Shown piece by piece: positions 23,375-32,686 of a DNA stretch of 64,000 nucleotides. A program made the translations under genes and the position numbers. The stretch is from Vicinamibacterales bacterium (lineage in GTDB: Bacteria > Acidobacteriota > Vicinamibacteria > Vicinamibacterales > UBA2999). Under the pieces are notes generated by a model, which saw only the letters and a list, made by a program, of their open reading frames with translations, was not told where the DNA came from and ran no database searches. The stretch covers positions 180,198-244,197 of the forward strand of contig JBAZYO010000007.1 of assembly GCA_041659285.1 (NCBI GenBank), written 5' to 3'. The stretch's first letter is position 1. Every line of letters starts with the position of its first letter.

Positions 23375-26236
23375 TTAGAAGCGATAGCGGCCGCTGATGC
23401 GGAATACCCGAGCCGCGGGAATCGGGTTGGCCGAGGCGGCGTCGATACCCCCGGTTGACAGCGGCTTGTTGTAGTTCGGGCCGTTGGTGGTCACGCGCCG
23501 CAGCACCACACTGGAGTTGAACAGGTTGAACACGTCGAACATCGCCTCGAACGAGTGTCCTTGCCGGATGCCGATGCTCTTCGACAGCCGCAGGTCCGAG
23601 AGCCTGACCCAGTCGTAGCGTCCCGCGTGACCCTCAACCGTGACATCGACGAGAGCGTTGAGCGCGTTCCGCACTTGAACAACGCGGTTGAAGTACTCGC
23701 CCTGCTGGGCGGTGAAGGTCGAGGACGCCAGCATCTTCCAAGGCAGATTGACCGTGCCGCTGAGGCGGACACCTTGGTAAGTCTCAGGCAATTCCCAAGT
23801 GCCAGTCGTGCCGGCCAAGACGACTCCGTACTTAGCCTCGTTCGGATTGCGCGGCGCAATGTTCTTCAGGTCACGCCTGTCGATCTGATACGACGCCAGC
23901 AGCGACCAACCGTTGGTGTGGCTCTTGCTGAACGTGGTTTCGAACGCGGTGAAGCGGTCGTCGCCTTCGCCCGGTGCGGCGTTGGTGAACAGCGACTGCA
24001 CCTGCCCGAACCTGGGGTACGACCGCGGCACCGACCACACCTGCACCGTGCCGTCGTCGGCCGTGCCGGCGACGTTATCCCGGCCGGGGTCGATTCCGGT
24101 CGCCATGTCGGTGAACGCCTCGAAGGGCAGCGCCACGTTGAGCTCCTTGCTGCCGCGATAGTCGCCCTTGCGGACCACGTTGAAGCGCACCGACATGTCG
24201 CGGCCGAAGCCGAGATCGACGCCGCCGGTGTATTCATCGAGGTACTCGCCCTTGAGGGAAGGGTCGAGGCGGCTGTCGCGGCCCTGACCGGTCACGCCCG
24301 TCAGGTTGGCCGTCACCGGCGTGTACGGAATGCTGCCGTCCCATCGGGTGTAGGTCGAGATCAGCGTCGAGGCCGGGTTCACCGAGTTCGCCACCGGCCC
24401 GGACGCCGCGTTGACGCCGGAGCCGTTGGCCGCGTAGCGGCCGTAGCTGGCCTTGATCGCGACGCGGCCCGAGCCGGTGACGTCGTAGACCATCGACAGC
24501 CGGGGTGACCAGGCGTTATAGGTCGGGAAACTCTTGTTCTCCGGATACACCCTGGCGGTGGCGAACGGTCCGGTGCCGGGGTTGCCCTGCTCGGGCAGCC
24601 ACGACGAATACCGATCGAACCGGACGCCGGCGTTGAGCGTCAACCGGCGCGTCAGATTGACACTGTCATTGGCGTACCACGAGTTGTAGCGAATGCCGGC
24701 GTTGGTGTTGTTGGGATACTCGAAGACCTGCACGGAGTCGGGGCGCAAGAAGAAGTCGCTGTCGCCAGGCAGGCTCCGATAACGGTAGATCTGCTGGTTC
24801 GGGTAGCCGTAGTTCTCGACGTAGTTCGTGCTGCTGTACCCGAGCACCCCCGATTTGATTTCGTGGTTCATGTTGCCAATGGTGCGGTACCACGCCCAGG
24901 TGCCGTTCCATCCCCACCTCACCGGTTCACGTTTTAGCTCCAGGAACGCGCCGCGGGTGTGCGTGGTCGTGAGATCCGTGCGCCTGACGTCGTCGGTCCA
25001 GGCATAGTCGGGCCACCAGTAGCCGGAACGATTGAAGCTGGCGTCGAACGTCATGCTCTGGCTCATGATGCGCGTGAACTTCAGGGCCGGTCCGATCTGG
25101 GTCCAGGCGACCTGGTTCTGCGTGGCTTCCGAGGGCAGGAAGGTGCTGGCATTCCGGTACGGCTGCCACTTGCGATTGATCTGCTCGGTCAGCTCCAGCT
25201 TGTTGTTCTTGGACAACTGGTAGGTCAGCTTCAGCGTGGGGTTGTCGAGGCGCGTGAAGAACTCCACCTGCTCTTTCGTCTTCTCCGACACGAAGCCGGG
25301 AATCAACAGGCCGGAGTAGTTGTAGCCATAGGCGGCGTAGAACCACAGCTTGTCGCGCATGATCGGCCCGCCGAGGTCAAGACTGACGTCGTTGTAGCGG
25401 GTGAACTTGTTGTTGCCCGGGTCGAATCCCTGCTGACGCAGCGAAGCGGTGACGTTGTTGCCCTGGAACGCGCCGTCCTGCCAGGCCAGCAGGTAGGCGC
25501 CGCTGAACCTGTTGCTGCCCGACTTGACCACGAAGCTGAGCGTGGCGCCGGGGCTCTGGGACTCGGCGCCCTTGGCGGCACCCGACACCTGCACCTGATC
25601 GTAGGTGTTGTAGTCACCGAAGAACTGGTCCCAGACCACGCCGTCGAACTTGATCAGCTCGCCGCCGGTGCGGCCGTACGAGCGCGCGCCGGTGGTGGTG
25701 GAGCCACCGACGGTGTTGCCGCCGACGTCGAACTGCGTGGGTGAGAGGCCGGGAACCAGCCGGGCCAGGCCGCGAATGCCACGGCCGTAGGGCAGGTTCT
25801 CCATCTGCTCCTCGCTCCAGTTGACACCGACCGTCGTCGACTGCAGGTCGATGGTGGGCGTCGAGCTGGTGACGATGATCGACTCGGCCAGGGTCTCGAG
25901 CTGAAGCGGACCGTTCACCGTCGCGGTGGCGCCCGCGTTCACGGCGACGCCGTCTACGGTCAGCACGCGGAAGCTGGGCAGCTGGAACTTCACCTGGTAA
26001 GTCCCGGGCGGCAACTGACCAAAGCGGAAGGTCCCGAGCGCGTCGGTGACCGCCTGCCGCGGCCCGCCGATCATCGCCGGGCTCGAGATGCTGACGTCAA
26101 CACCCGGAAGCAGTCCGCCGCTGGTGTCGAGCGCCCGCCCGGTGAGCGTACCGGTGGTTGACTGCGACGCGGCTGGCAGCGCCGCGAGCAAAATGGTGCC
26201 TGCCGTCACGACAAGTCTGAACGCTTTCAAGATCAT
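23375..26236 (-). CDS. TonB-dependent receptor with N-terminal carboxypeptidase-regulatory-like domain
   Basis: This 953-residue outer-membrane protein has a signal peptide (MILKAFRLVVTAGTILLAALPAASQ). It is followed by a CarboxypepD_reg-like beta-sandwich (TGTLTGRALDTSGGLLPGVDVSI to about residue 115), a plug domain (about 120-260) and a 22-strand-type beta-barrel. It ends with RYRF, the aromatic C-terminus typical of barrel proteins. Such Oar/SusC-like receptors, abundant in Acidobacteriota, import or display oligosaccharides or peptides. The ribosome-binding site GGAGGGGATAGCG precedes the ATG. It is followed after 5 bp by DUF1028 and then an amidohydrolase, which suggests a nutrient-acquisition operon. 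No TonB/ExbBD genes are in the window. Confidence 0.92.
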   Translation of the reverse strand: MILKAFRLVVTAGTILLAALPAASQSTTGTLTGRALDTSGGLLPGVDVSISSPAMIGGPRQAVTDALGTFRFGQLPPGTYQVKFQLPSFRVLTVDGVAVNAGATATVNGPLQLETLAESIIVTSSTPTIDLQSTTVGVNWSEEQMENLPYGRGIRGLARLVPGLSPTQFDVGGNTVGGSTTTGARSYGRTGGELIKFDGVVWDQFFGDYNTYDQVQVSGAAKGAESQSPGATLSFVVKSGSNRFSGAYLLAWQDGAFQGNNVTASLRQQGFDPGNNKFTRYNDVSLDLGGPIMRDKLWFYAAYGYNYSGLLIPGFVSEKTKEQVEFFTRLDNPTLKLTYQLSKNNKLELTEQINRKWQPYRNASTFLPSEATQNQVAWTQIGPALKFTRIMSQSMTFDASFNRSGYWWPDYAWTDDVRRTDLTTTHTRGAFLELKREPVRWGWNGTWAWYRTIGNMNHEIKSGVLGYSSTNYVENYGYPNQQIYRYRSLPGDSDFFLRPDSVQVFEYPNNTNAGIRYNSWYANDSVNLTRRLTLNAGVRFDRYSSWLPEQGNPGTGPFATARVYPENKSFPTYNAWSPRLSMVYDVTGSGRVAIKASYGRYAANGSGVNAASGPVANSVNPASTLISTYTRWDGSIPYTPVTANLTGVTGQGRDSRLDPSLKGEYLDEYTGGVDLGFGRDMSVRFNVVRKGDYRGSKELNVALPFEAFTDMATGIDPGRDNVAGTADDGTVQVWSVPRSYPRFGQVQSLFTNAAPGEGDDRFTAFETTFSKSHTNGWSLLASYQIDRRDLKNIAPRNPNEAKYGVVLAGTTGTWELPETYQGVRLSGTVNLPWKMLASSTFTAQQGEYFNRVVQVRNALNALVDVTVEGHAGRYDWVRLSDLRLSKSIGIRQGHSFEAMFDVFNLFNSSVVLRRVTTNGPNYNKPLSTGGIDAASANPIPAARVFRISGRYRF

Positions 26237-26357
26237 CGCTATCCCCTCCCCGAACCTGGCGCCACCCGATCAGGCGCGCAGGATAGCAGAGAACCCGGGA
26301 GCCGCCTGCACGGTGATGACGGGCGAACACAGGCCCGATATACTGCCCGCCCCTGCC

Positions 26358-27587
26358 ATGGACGCCGCTGACCTCTCGCCCATCCCCGATGCACAGCGCA
26401 CGCAACCGGCGTTCGACCTCTTCCTGATCTTCGCGGCGGCCAACGTCGTGGCCACCACGCTGCAGACCGGCGCGGTGCTCGCGACTCGCTACGGCGACAA
26501 CGACGCCATGCTGCTGGTGGTGTCGGGCGCGGTGTTCGGGTCACTGCTGGTCGCGCTACTGGCACCGGTCGGTTCGCGCTTCGGCGTGCCGTCGATGATC
26601 GCCGCACGCGCACCGCTTGGGTTCCGTGGGGCACAGGTGGTGTCAGGGCTGCTCTACCTCACCAACTTCGCCTGGATCGCCGTCAACAACACCATTGCCG
26701 CCTCGGTCTGCGCGCAGATCCTGGGCGGACCGGCGAGTGCGCGCCTCTGGGCTGCCGCGCTGGGCGTGGCCGCCACCGTGATCGTGGCGCGAGGGCCTCG
26801 CGCGGTCGGCCAGGCCGACCGCATCGCCGTGCCGCTCATGGCCATGGCCGGCGCCATGTTGACCTATGCCGCCTTCACCATGACGCCTGCCGCGGCGATC
26901 GCGAGCGCAGAGCCTGCCCCGCCGCTGCTGTGGGGCCTCGACGTGGTGCTCGGCTACCAGGTGTCGTGGCTGCTGATGTTCGCGGACTACTCGCGCTACA
27001 CGCGGTCGGCGCGGGCTGGCGCCACCGCCGTGTTCGCGGGGCTGGCGGTGCCGGCACTCTGGCTCATGCCGGTCGGCTGGAACCTCGCGCGCATCGCCGG
27101 CAGCGACGATCCGGGGACCATGCTCGCGGCCGCGGGTCTTGGCTGGTGGACGGCCCTGCTGATCGCGCTGGCCACGGTATCCACCAACTTCGTGAACATC
27201 TACCTGTCGTCGCTGGCCTGGCGCACGCTGTCGCCGAAGTCCACGGGCAAGGGGTCGGTGTGGGTGATCGGATTGATCGGCACGGCGCTCGGCCTGGTTT
27301 CATCCGGCTGGCTGACGCGGTTCGCGGACCTGATGGTGCTGCTCGGGTCGGTGCTCGTCCCCGTGGGCGGCGTCTTCCTCGCCCACTTCGTGGTCTTGAG
27401 GTCGAAAGTGGACGTGGCGGCGGTCTACCAGACCGCCGTCATGCCCGCGTTCAACATCGCCGGCGTGGCGGCCTGGATACTCGGGTTCGCCGCCTACAAG
27501 CTCGCCGCGCCGATCGGCGCCACGCTGCCGGCGCTGGCCACCTCGATGATCGCCTACGTCGTGATCAGAAGATTCCAGCGCGCTTGA
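26358..27587 (+). CDS. NCS1-family permease (cytosine/purine/allantoin type)
   Basis: This 409-residue inner-membrane transporter has about 12 predicted helices. The N-terminal region (FDLFLIFAAANVVATTLQTGAVLATRYG) and MIAARAPLGFRGAQVVSGLLYLTNFAWIAVNN correspond to the conserved helices 1-3 of the CodB/NCS1 family. LGYQVSWLLMFADYSRYTRSARAG is the helix-6 region that binds the aromatic base in relatives. Substrates of this family are nucleobases, hydantoins or thiamine; the sequence does not choose between them. ATG 26358 is preferred; TATACT lies 13 nt upstream. ATG 26316 would add 14 residues. Its last 23 bp overlap the end of the convergent outer-membrane protein gene. Confidence 0.8.
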   Translation: MDAADLSPIPDAQRTQPAFDLFLIFAAANVVATTLQTGAVLATRYGDNDAMLLVVSGAVFGSLLVALLAPVGSRFGVPSMIAARAPLGFRGAQVVSGLLYLTNFAWIAVNNTIAASVCAQILGGPASARLWAAALGVAATVIVARGPRAVGQADRIAVPLMAMAGAMLTYAAFTMTPAAAIASAEPAPPLLWGLDVVLGYQVSWLLMFADYSRYTRSARAGATAVFAGLAVPALWLMPVGWNLARIAGSDDPGTMLAAAGLGWWTALLIALATVSTNFVNIYLSSLAWRTLSPKSTGKGSVWVIGLIGTALGLVSSGWLTRFADLMVLLGSVLVPVGGVFLAHFVVLRSKVDVAAVYQTAVMPAFNIAGVAAWILGFAAYKLAAPIGATLPALATSMIAYVVIRRFQRA

Positions 27588-28668
27588 GCCGCGCCGTCGG
27601 GTTGAACGACGCGATGATGTCGAAGCGGTGCTTGAGAGGGATGGGGAACGAGGTGTTGAACGCCTCGCCCTGGAACCACCCCAGCGAGAACTCGGGCGTC
27701 ACCGCGTAGGTGCCGATCGAGTACCAGCGCGTGCCGATTTCGTAGCGGTCGCCGTTGTACGGACCGCCAACGGGGGCATACAGACGATCGACGGACATCA
27801 CGCCGGCGGTAACCTGGAGCTTCTTCCATCGCAGGTCGGCCGACGCGTTGAATCCCTTACCGGTCTGGTCTGACACGCGTTCGTAGGCCTCGAGCTTGAC
27901 CAGCGTGAGCACCTTCACCGACGCCGGCATCTTGAAGTTGACGCCCTGCCGCAGGATGTCGCGGCCGGCCTCGCGGGTGTAGTCCACCGAGGCGGCGGCG
28001 CGGCTCCCGAGACTGAAACCGACCAGCGCCTGGCCGTAGTTGTATTCCGACATCCGATCAAGGCGCTTGAAGACGTTGACCTCCCGGAAGTCGCCGAAAT
28101 AACCGGCCGTCGCCGACAACTGCGTGATGTGGCCCTTCGGCGGCCTCACGGTGACGCGCTCGCCGACGATGTAGGTGTCGCTGTCGTAGGTGATGTGCTC
28201 GGCCATCTCGCCGCGATTGAGGAAGAGGCCGCCGGCCTGGAACTCGAGGCCCTTCACCGGCTCGGCCGACAGGAACAGCTGCTTGACATTGAACGGATGC
28301 GCGAAATTACCGAGGCCGACGCCCGTGTTGTTCCAGCTGGATGGAAACGTCGCGCCGGTCGAGGCCAGCGCCGCCACGTGGTAGCGCCCGGCCTTGTCGA
28401 ACAGGAAGCGGCCGCGCAGCTGCGTCTGCCACTGCAGCGAGCTCGAGGTCACGCGGCCGGCGCTGTTTTCGTACCAGCGGAAGCGGGACGCCAGGCTGAT
28501 CTGCTGCACGTCGAGCCAGCGCCGGATGGGCGGCGCGGGCGACGCCGGCGGCTTGGCCGCCTGCTGCGTGCTGAGCCCGGCTTGAGCCGGAACATTCCCT
28601 TGGGCCCGGGCCGGCGTGGGATGGAAGCAGGCCAGCAGGGCAACGGCGACGAGTGTGTGTCTAATCAC
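27565..28668 (-). CDS. Probable outer-membrane beta-barrel protein
   Basis: The protein is about 367 residues from GTG 28668, which starts a signal peptide (VIRHTLVAVALLACFHPTPARAQ). The mature part has alternating amphipathic strands with many aromatic residues (RFRWYENSAG, SLQWQTQLRGRF, ASVDYTREAGRD, YEIGTRWYSIGTY), and the protein ends in GIF with a terminal Phe, a beta-barrel assembly signal. No enzyme motif is seen; a porin-like or alginate-export-like barrel is possible. Its 3' end overlaps the convergent permease gene by 23 bp, and it diverges from ubiX. Confidence 0.7.
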   Translation of the reverse strand: MIRHTLVAVALLACFHPTPARAQGNVPAQAGLSTQQAAKPPASPAPPIRRWLDVQQISLASRFRWYENSAGRVTSSSLQWQTQLRGRFLFDKAGRYHVAALASTGATFPSSWNNTGVGLGNFAHPFNVKQLFLSAEPVKGLEFQAGGLFLNRGEMAEHITYDSDTYIVGERVTVRPPKGHITQLSATAGYFGDFREVNVFKRLDRMSEYNYGQALVGFSLGSRAAASVDYTREAGRDILRQGVNFKMPASVKVLTLVKLEAYERVSDQTGKGFNASADLRWKKLQVTAGVMSVDRLYAPVGGPYNGDRYEIGTRWYSIGTYAVTPEFSLGWFQGEAFNTSFPIPLKHRFDIIASFNPTARLKRAGIF

Positions 28669-28740
28669 TGAAGATATAGTGCCTGAAGCCGCCCCGGCGC
28701 GGGTTACGCGAGTGTTACATTTGCTACAACGGCGTAAACA

Positions 28741-29328
28741 ATGCAGACCACCGACACTCCTCGACGCCTGATCGTGGGCATCACCGGGGCCAGCGGCTCC
28801 ATTTTCGGCGTGCGGCTGCTCGAAATGCTCCAGGGCTCCGGCATCGAGACGCATCTCGTGATGAGCCGTTGGGGCGCCCGCACGCTCGTACTGGAAACCA
28901 GCTACACGCCGGAGCAGGTGAATGCGCTCGCCAACGTCGTGCATCCGCCCACCGACCAGGGCGCGTCGATTTCGAGCGGCTCGTTCGTGACCATGGGCAT
29001 GGTGATCGCACCGTGCAGCGTCCGCACCCTCGCCGCCATCGCGCATGGCCTCGGCGACCACCTCATCCACCGCGCCGCCGACGTCGTGCTCAAGGAGCGC
29101 CGCCGGCTGGTGCTCGCCGTGCGCGAGGCGCCGCTCAGCGAGATCCATCTCGAGAACATGCTCAAGCTGTCGCGCATGGGCGTGGTGATCTCGCCGCCCG
29201 TGCCGGCGTTCTACGCGAAGCCCGCGACCATCGACGAGATGGTCAACTACACCGTCATTCGCCTGCTCGATCAGCTTGGGATTCACGTGGATACAAAGCG
29301 CTGGGCCGGACTGGGCGGCAGCGAATAG
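28741..29328 (+). CDS. ubiX: UbiX-type flavin prenyltransferase
   Basis: This 195-residue flavoprotein transfers a dimethylallyl group to FMN to make prenyl-FMN, the cofactor of UbiD decarboxylases. The N-terminal IVGITGASGSIFGVRLLEML binds FMN, and MVIAPCSVRTLAAIAHG, AADVVLKERRRLVLAVREAPLSEIHLENMLKL and SRMGVVISPPVPAFY are all diagnostic of UbiX/Pad1. No ubiD gene is in the window, so the partner is elsewhere. It may serve ubiquinone or menaquinone synthesis, or aromatic-acid decarboxylation. The length is normal and no obvious anomalies are present. Confidence 0.95.
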   Translation: MQTTDTPRRLIVGITGASGSIFGVRLLEMLQGSGIETHLVMSRWGARTLVLETSYTPEQVNALANVVHPPTDQGASISSGSFVTMGMVIAPCSVRTLAAIAHGLGDHLIHRAADVVLKERRRLVLAVREAPLSEIHLENMLKLSRMGVVISPPVPAFYAKPATIDEMVNYTVIRLLDQLGIHVDTKRWAGLGGSE

Positions 29329-29382
29329 TCCCGCTATACTCTTTCTCAATTACCCGTCTTCGTCCCTGCAGAGGTTGACCCC

Positions 29383-32300
29383 ATGAAGTACTTGAAACTT
29401 GCCCGCGCGATCAGCGCCATTGCCCTGTCGGCCCTGGTCTTCTCGTCCGGCTCGACACCGAAGGTCGATGCCCAGGGCGAGCCCAATCAGCTGGTCCCGC
29501 TCAACGCCTACAAGGACCTCAAGTGGCGCAGTGTCGGCGCCACCCGCGGCGGGCGCGTCACGGCCTATTCCGGCGTGCGGCAGCAGCCCTACACCTTTTA
29601 CTTCGGCGGCGTCGGCGGCGGCGTCTGGAAGACCGAGGATGCGGGCATCACGTGGGTGCCGGTGAGCGACGGGCAGATCGCAACCGGGTCGATTGGATCG
29701 ATCGACGTGGCGCCCTCGAATCCCAATCACGTGTGGGTGGGCACCGGCAGCGCCGCCATCCGCTCCAACGTGATCATCGGCCGCGGCGTCTATAAGTCCA
29801 CCGACGCCGGCAAGAAGTGGGAGTTCATGGGCCTGAAAGACTCCGGCCAGATCGGCGGCATCAAGGTGCACCCGTTCAACACCAATACGGTGTGGCTGGC
29901 GGCGCTCGGCTCGCCGTTCGGGCCCAACGACGAACGCGGCATCTTCAAGACCACCGATGGCGGCAAGACCTGGAAGAAGACGCTGTTCGTGAACAACGAG
30001 ACCGGCGGCCGCGACCTCGAGGTGGATTGGGAGAACCCCGACATCCTCTACGCGGCGATGTACAAGGGCTTCCGCAAGGGCTGGGACATCATCAGCGGCG
30101 GACCGGCCAGCGAAGGCGGCATCTACAAGTCCAGTGACGGCGGCGAGACCTGGAAGCACATCACCAACGGCCTGCCCAAGGACCTGATCGGCAAGATCGA
30201 CATCGAGATCGCCCGCAGCAACCCGCGGGTGCTCTACGCGATGGTCGAGGCGCCCGGCAACCAGGGCGGCCTCTACCGCTCGAACGACGCCGGTGAGACG
30301 TGGGCGCTGGTCAACAGCAGCCAGCGGCTGCGGGCGCGGCCGTTTTACTTCCACTACGTGAACGTCAACCCGAAGAACGAGAACGAGGTCTACGTCAACG
30401 AGCTCGGGTTCCACAAGTCCACCGACGGCGGCAAGACCTTCGCCTCGATCGAGACGCCGCACGGCGACAACCACGGCGTGTGGCTCAACCCCGACAACCC
30501 GCAGATCATGCTGCAGGTGAACGACGGCGGCGCCAACGTCACGCTCAACGGCGGCAAGAGCTGGTCGTCGATCCTCAACCAGCCGACGGCTGAGTACTAC
30601 ATGGTGGCGGTGGACGAGCAGTACCCCTACCGCCTCTATATGCCGCAGCAGGACAACTCCACGCTGATCATCCCGAGCATTCCGCCGGTGTCGTGGGGCT
30701 TCGAACATCCGGCCCAGGGCTGGATTCAGGCCTCGGGTTGCGAGACCGGCCAGATCTGGCCGAAGCCGGACGGCAAGGTGGTGTGGGGCGCCTGCAAGGG
30801 CGAAGTCGGCCGCTACAACACGGTGACCGGGCAGGAGAAGCATTACTGGGTCTACCCGCAGAACCGCTACGGCCACGATCCGGATGACATCAAGTTCCGC
30901 TTCCCGCGCCAGACCGTCGTCTACGTGTCGCCCCACGATTCGCGGGTGATCTACCAGGCATCGCACGTGCTGCACCGCTCGATCGACGAGGGCGTGACGT
31001 GGGACGTCATCAGCCCCGACCTCACGGCCAAGGAGCCGCAGTATCAGATCGTCTCGGGCAACCCGATCACGCGCGACGTGACCGGTGAAGAGGTCTACTC
31101 GACGATCTATTCGATGATCGAGTCGCGCCTCGAGAAGGGCGTGATCTGGGTCGGCGCCAACGACGGCCCGGTGAGCGTGACCCGCGACAACGGCAAGACC
31201 TGGAAGAACGTGACGCCGAAGGAGCTGGTCGGCGCGCGCATCCAGACCGTGGAAGATTCACCCTTCGTCAAAGGTCGCGCCTACATCGCCGCCTACCGCT
31301 TCATGCGCGAGCACGACCTCAAGCCCTACATCTATCGCACCGACAACTACGGCGAGTCGTGGACGCTGCTCACCGACGGCACCAACGGCATCCCGATCGA
31401 TCACCCGACGCGCGTGGTCCGCGAGGACCCGAAGCAGGCCGGCCTGCTCTACGCCGGCACCGAGTTCGGCTTCTTCGTGTCGTTCAACGGCGGCAGAAAC
31501 TGGCAGCCGCTGCAGCAGAACCTGCCGGCGACGCCGGTCACCGACATCAAGGTGCACCGTAACGATCTGGTGATCTCGACCATGGGCCGCTCGGCCTACA
31601 TCATGGACAACATCACGCCGCTGCAGCAGTTGGCGGCGCTCGCCAACGCGGCGCCTGGCGCGACCGGCGGCCACGACGGCGGCGTGTTTGTAGCGTCCGG
31701 CTTTAGCCGGACCGACTTGGAACAGGCGGCGCGAGCATCCCTGCCGGCGGTGGCCCTCTTCCAGCCGCGCGAGGTCACGCGCTTCCGCAACGGCACGGCC
31801 CCGGCATCGCCGAACGAGCCGGAGTACCCGATGACCGGCGCGCAGTTCGACCTCTACTTCGCCAACGCGCCGGGCGCCGATACCAAGCTCGAGGTTCTCG
31901 ATGCCAAGGGCGGTGCCCTCAAGACCTGGAATGTGCTGGCGCCGCGCAGCGCCGGTTCGGAGATCGCCGGCGGCGGTGGCGGCGGGTTCCGCTTCCGCGG
32001 CGGCAGCACGGCCGGCATCCGCGCCGAGGCGGGCATGCAGCGCATCACGTGGGATCTCCGCTACGCGGGCCCCTGGGCGCCGAACGCGCCCGAAGGCGGC
32101 CCCGGCGGACCGATGGTCCCTCCCGGCAAGTACAGCGTCCGCCTGACGGCCGGCGGCCAGGCCATCACCCGCACGTTCGACTTGAAGTCCGACCCGCGCG
32201 TGGCCGGCGACGGCGTCACCGACGGCGACATTGCCGAGCAGGTGAAGTTCCAGCTGCAGGTGCGCGACGCGGTCAGCGACGCGCGCAAGCTGCAGCAGGG

Positions 32301-32595
32301 CATCGAACAGGCCATGCAGAAGGCCGGCCTCAAGCCCCAGCTCAGCGCGGCGGCGCCCGGGGCGACGGTGGCCGGCACCAAGTACGAGAACGAGCTGCAG
32401 GCCCTCTACGCCAAGGTCGTCGATACGCCCGGCATCTACACGCAGGGCATGCTGATCTCGCAGCTGAACAACGTGCAGCGCATGATCACGCAGGCGGACC
32501 AGAAGGTCGGCAAGGATGCCTACGACCGCTACGCGGATCTCGTCAAGGAATTGGCCGCGCTCGAGGCGCAGCTCAAGAAGCTCGGCGGGTCGTAA
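29383..32595 (+). CDS. Exported VPS10/BNR-repeat (sortilin-like beta-propeller) protein
   Basis: The protein is 1070 residues with a signal-peptide-like N-terminus (LARAISAIALSALVFSSG). The body is a ten-bladed-type propeller with repeated Asp-box motifs such as STDAGKKWEFMG, KTTDGGKTWKKT, KSSDGGETWKHI, SNDAGETWAL, KSTDGGKTFASI and TRDNGKTWKNV, plus YRTDNYGESWTLL. The C-terminal about 230 residues contain a beta-sandwich and a helical region (ELAALEAQLKKLGGS). A REP-like hairpin is inserted in frame near residue 770 (reading VASGFSRT). TATACT (29334-29339) with a leader of about 40 nt and an AGAGG site precede the ATG. The role is probably extracellular glycan or protein binding or hydrolysis. 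A paralogue ends the window (61295-64000). Confidence 0.9.
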   Translation: MKYLKLARAISAIALSALVFSSGSTPKVDAQGEPNQLVPLNAYKDLKWRSVGATRGGRVTAYSGVRQQPYTFYFGGVGGGVWKTEDAGITWVPVSDGQIATGSIGSIDVAPSNPNHVWVGTGSAAIRSNVIIGRGVYKSTDAGKKWEFMGLKDSGQIGGIKVHPFNTNTVWLAALGSPFGPNDERGIFKTTDGGKTWKKTLFVNNETGGRDLEVDWENPDILYAAMYKGFRKGWDIISGGPASEGGIYKSSDGGETWKHITNGLPKDLIGKIDIEIARSNPRVLYAMVEAPGNQGGLYRSNDAGETWALVNSSQRLRARPFYFHYVNVNPKNENEVYVNELGFHKSTDGGKTFASIETPHGDNHGVWLNPDNPQIMLQVNDGGANVTLNGGKSWSSILNQPTAEYYMVAVDEQYPYRLYMPQQDNSTLIIPSIPPVSWGFEHPAQGWIQASGCETGQIWPKPDGKVVWGACKGEVGRYNTVTGQEKHYWVYPQNRYGHDPDDIKFRFPRQTVVYVSPHDSRVIYQASHVLHRSIDEGVTWDVISPDLTAKEPQYQIVSGNPITRDVTGEEVYSTIYSMIESRLEKGVIWVGANDGPVSVTRDNGKTWKNVTPKELVGARIQTVEDSPFVKGRAYIAAYRFMREHDLKPYIYRTDNYGESWTLLTDGTNGIPIDHPTRVVREDPKQAGLLYAGTEFGFFVSFNGGRNWQPLQQNLPATPVTDIKVHRNDLVISTMGRSAYIMDNITPLQQLAALANAAPGATGGHDGGVFVASGFSRTDLEQAARASLPAVALFQPREVTRFRNGTAPASPNEPEYPMTGAQFDLYFANAPGADTKLEVLDAKGGALKTWNVLAPRSAGSEIAGGGGGGFRFRGGSTAGIRAEAGMQRITWDLRYAGPWAPNAPEGGPGGPMVPPGKYSVRLTAGGQAITRTFDLKSDPRVAGDGVTDGDIAEQVKFQLQVRDAVSDARKLQQGIEQAMQKAGLKPQLSAAAPGATVAGTKYENELQALYAKVVDTPGIYTQGMLISQLNNVQRMITQADQKVGKDAYDRYADLVKELAALEAQLKKLGGS
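31690..31712. repeat. REP-like hairpin inside the VPS10 gene
   Basis: GTAG (31690-31693), C, and GTCCGGC-TTTA-GCCGGAC (31695-31712). It is the same unit as the intergenic copies at 13015 and 60418 but lies in frame inside a coding region, encoding VASGFSRT. Confidence 0.85.
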
Positions 32596-32596
32596 C

Positions 32597-32680
32597 ATTT
32601 GGTGATTTGGTGATTTGGTGATCGCGTGATTTGGGTTCCAAATCGCAACATCACCAAATCACCAGATCGCGAGATCAGAG
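32597..32680. repeat. Inverted arrays of GATTTGGT-type units
   Basis: The left array has three TGATTTGG units (32600-32628) and a GATCGCG variant. The right array (32638-32680) carries the reverse complement (ATCACCAAATCACCAGATCGCGAGATCA, spread over 32649-32676). Together they can fold into a long imperfect hairpin after the VPS10 stop, possibly a terminator. No gene is seen. Confidence 0.65.
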
Positions 32681-32686
32681 TTCGCA

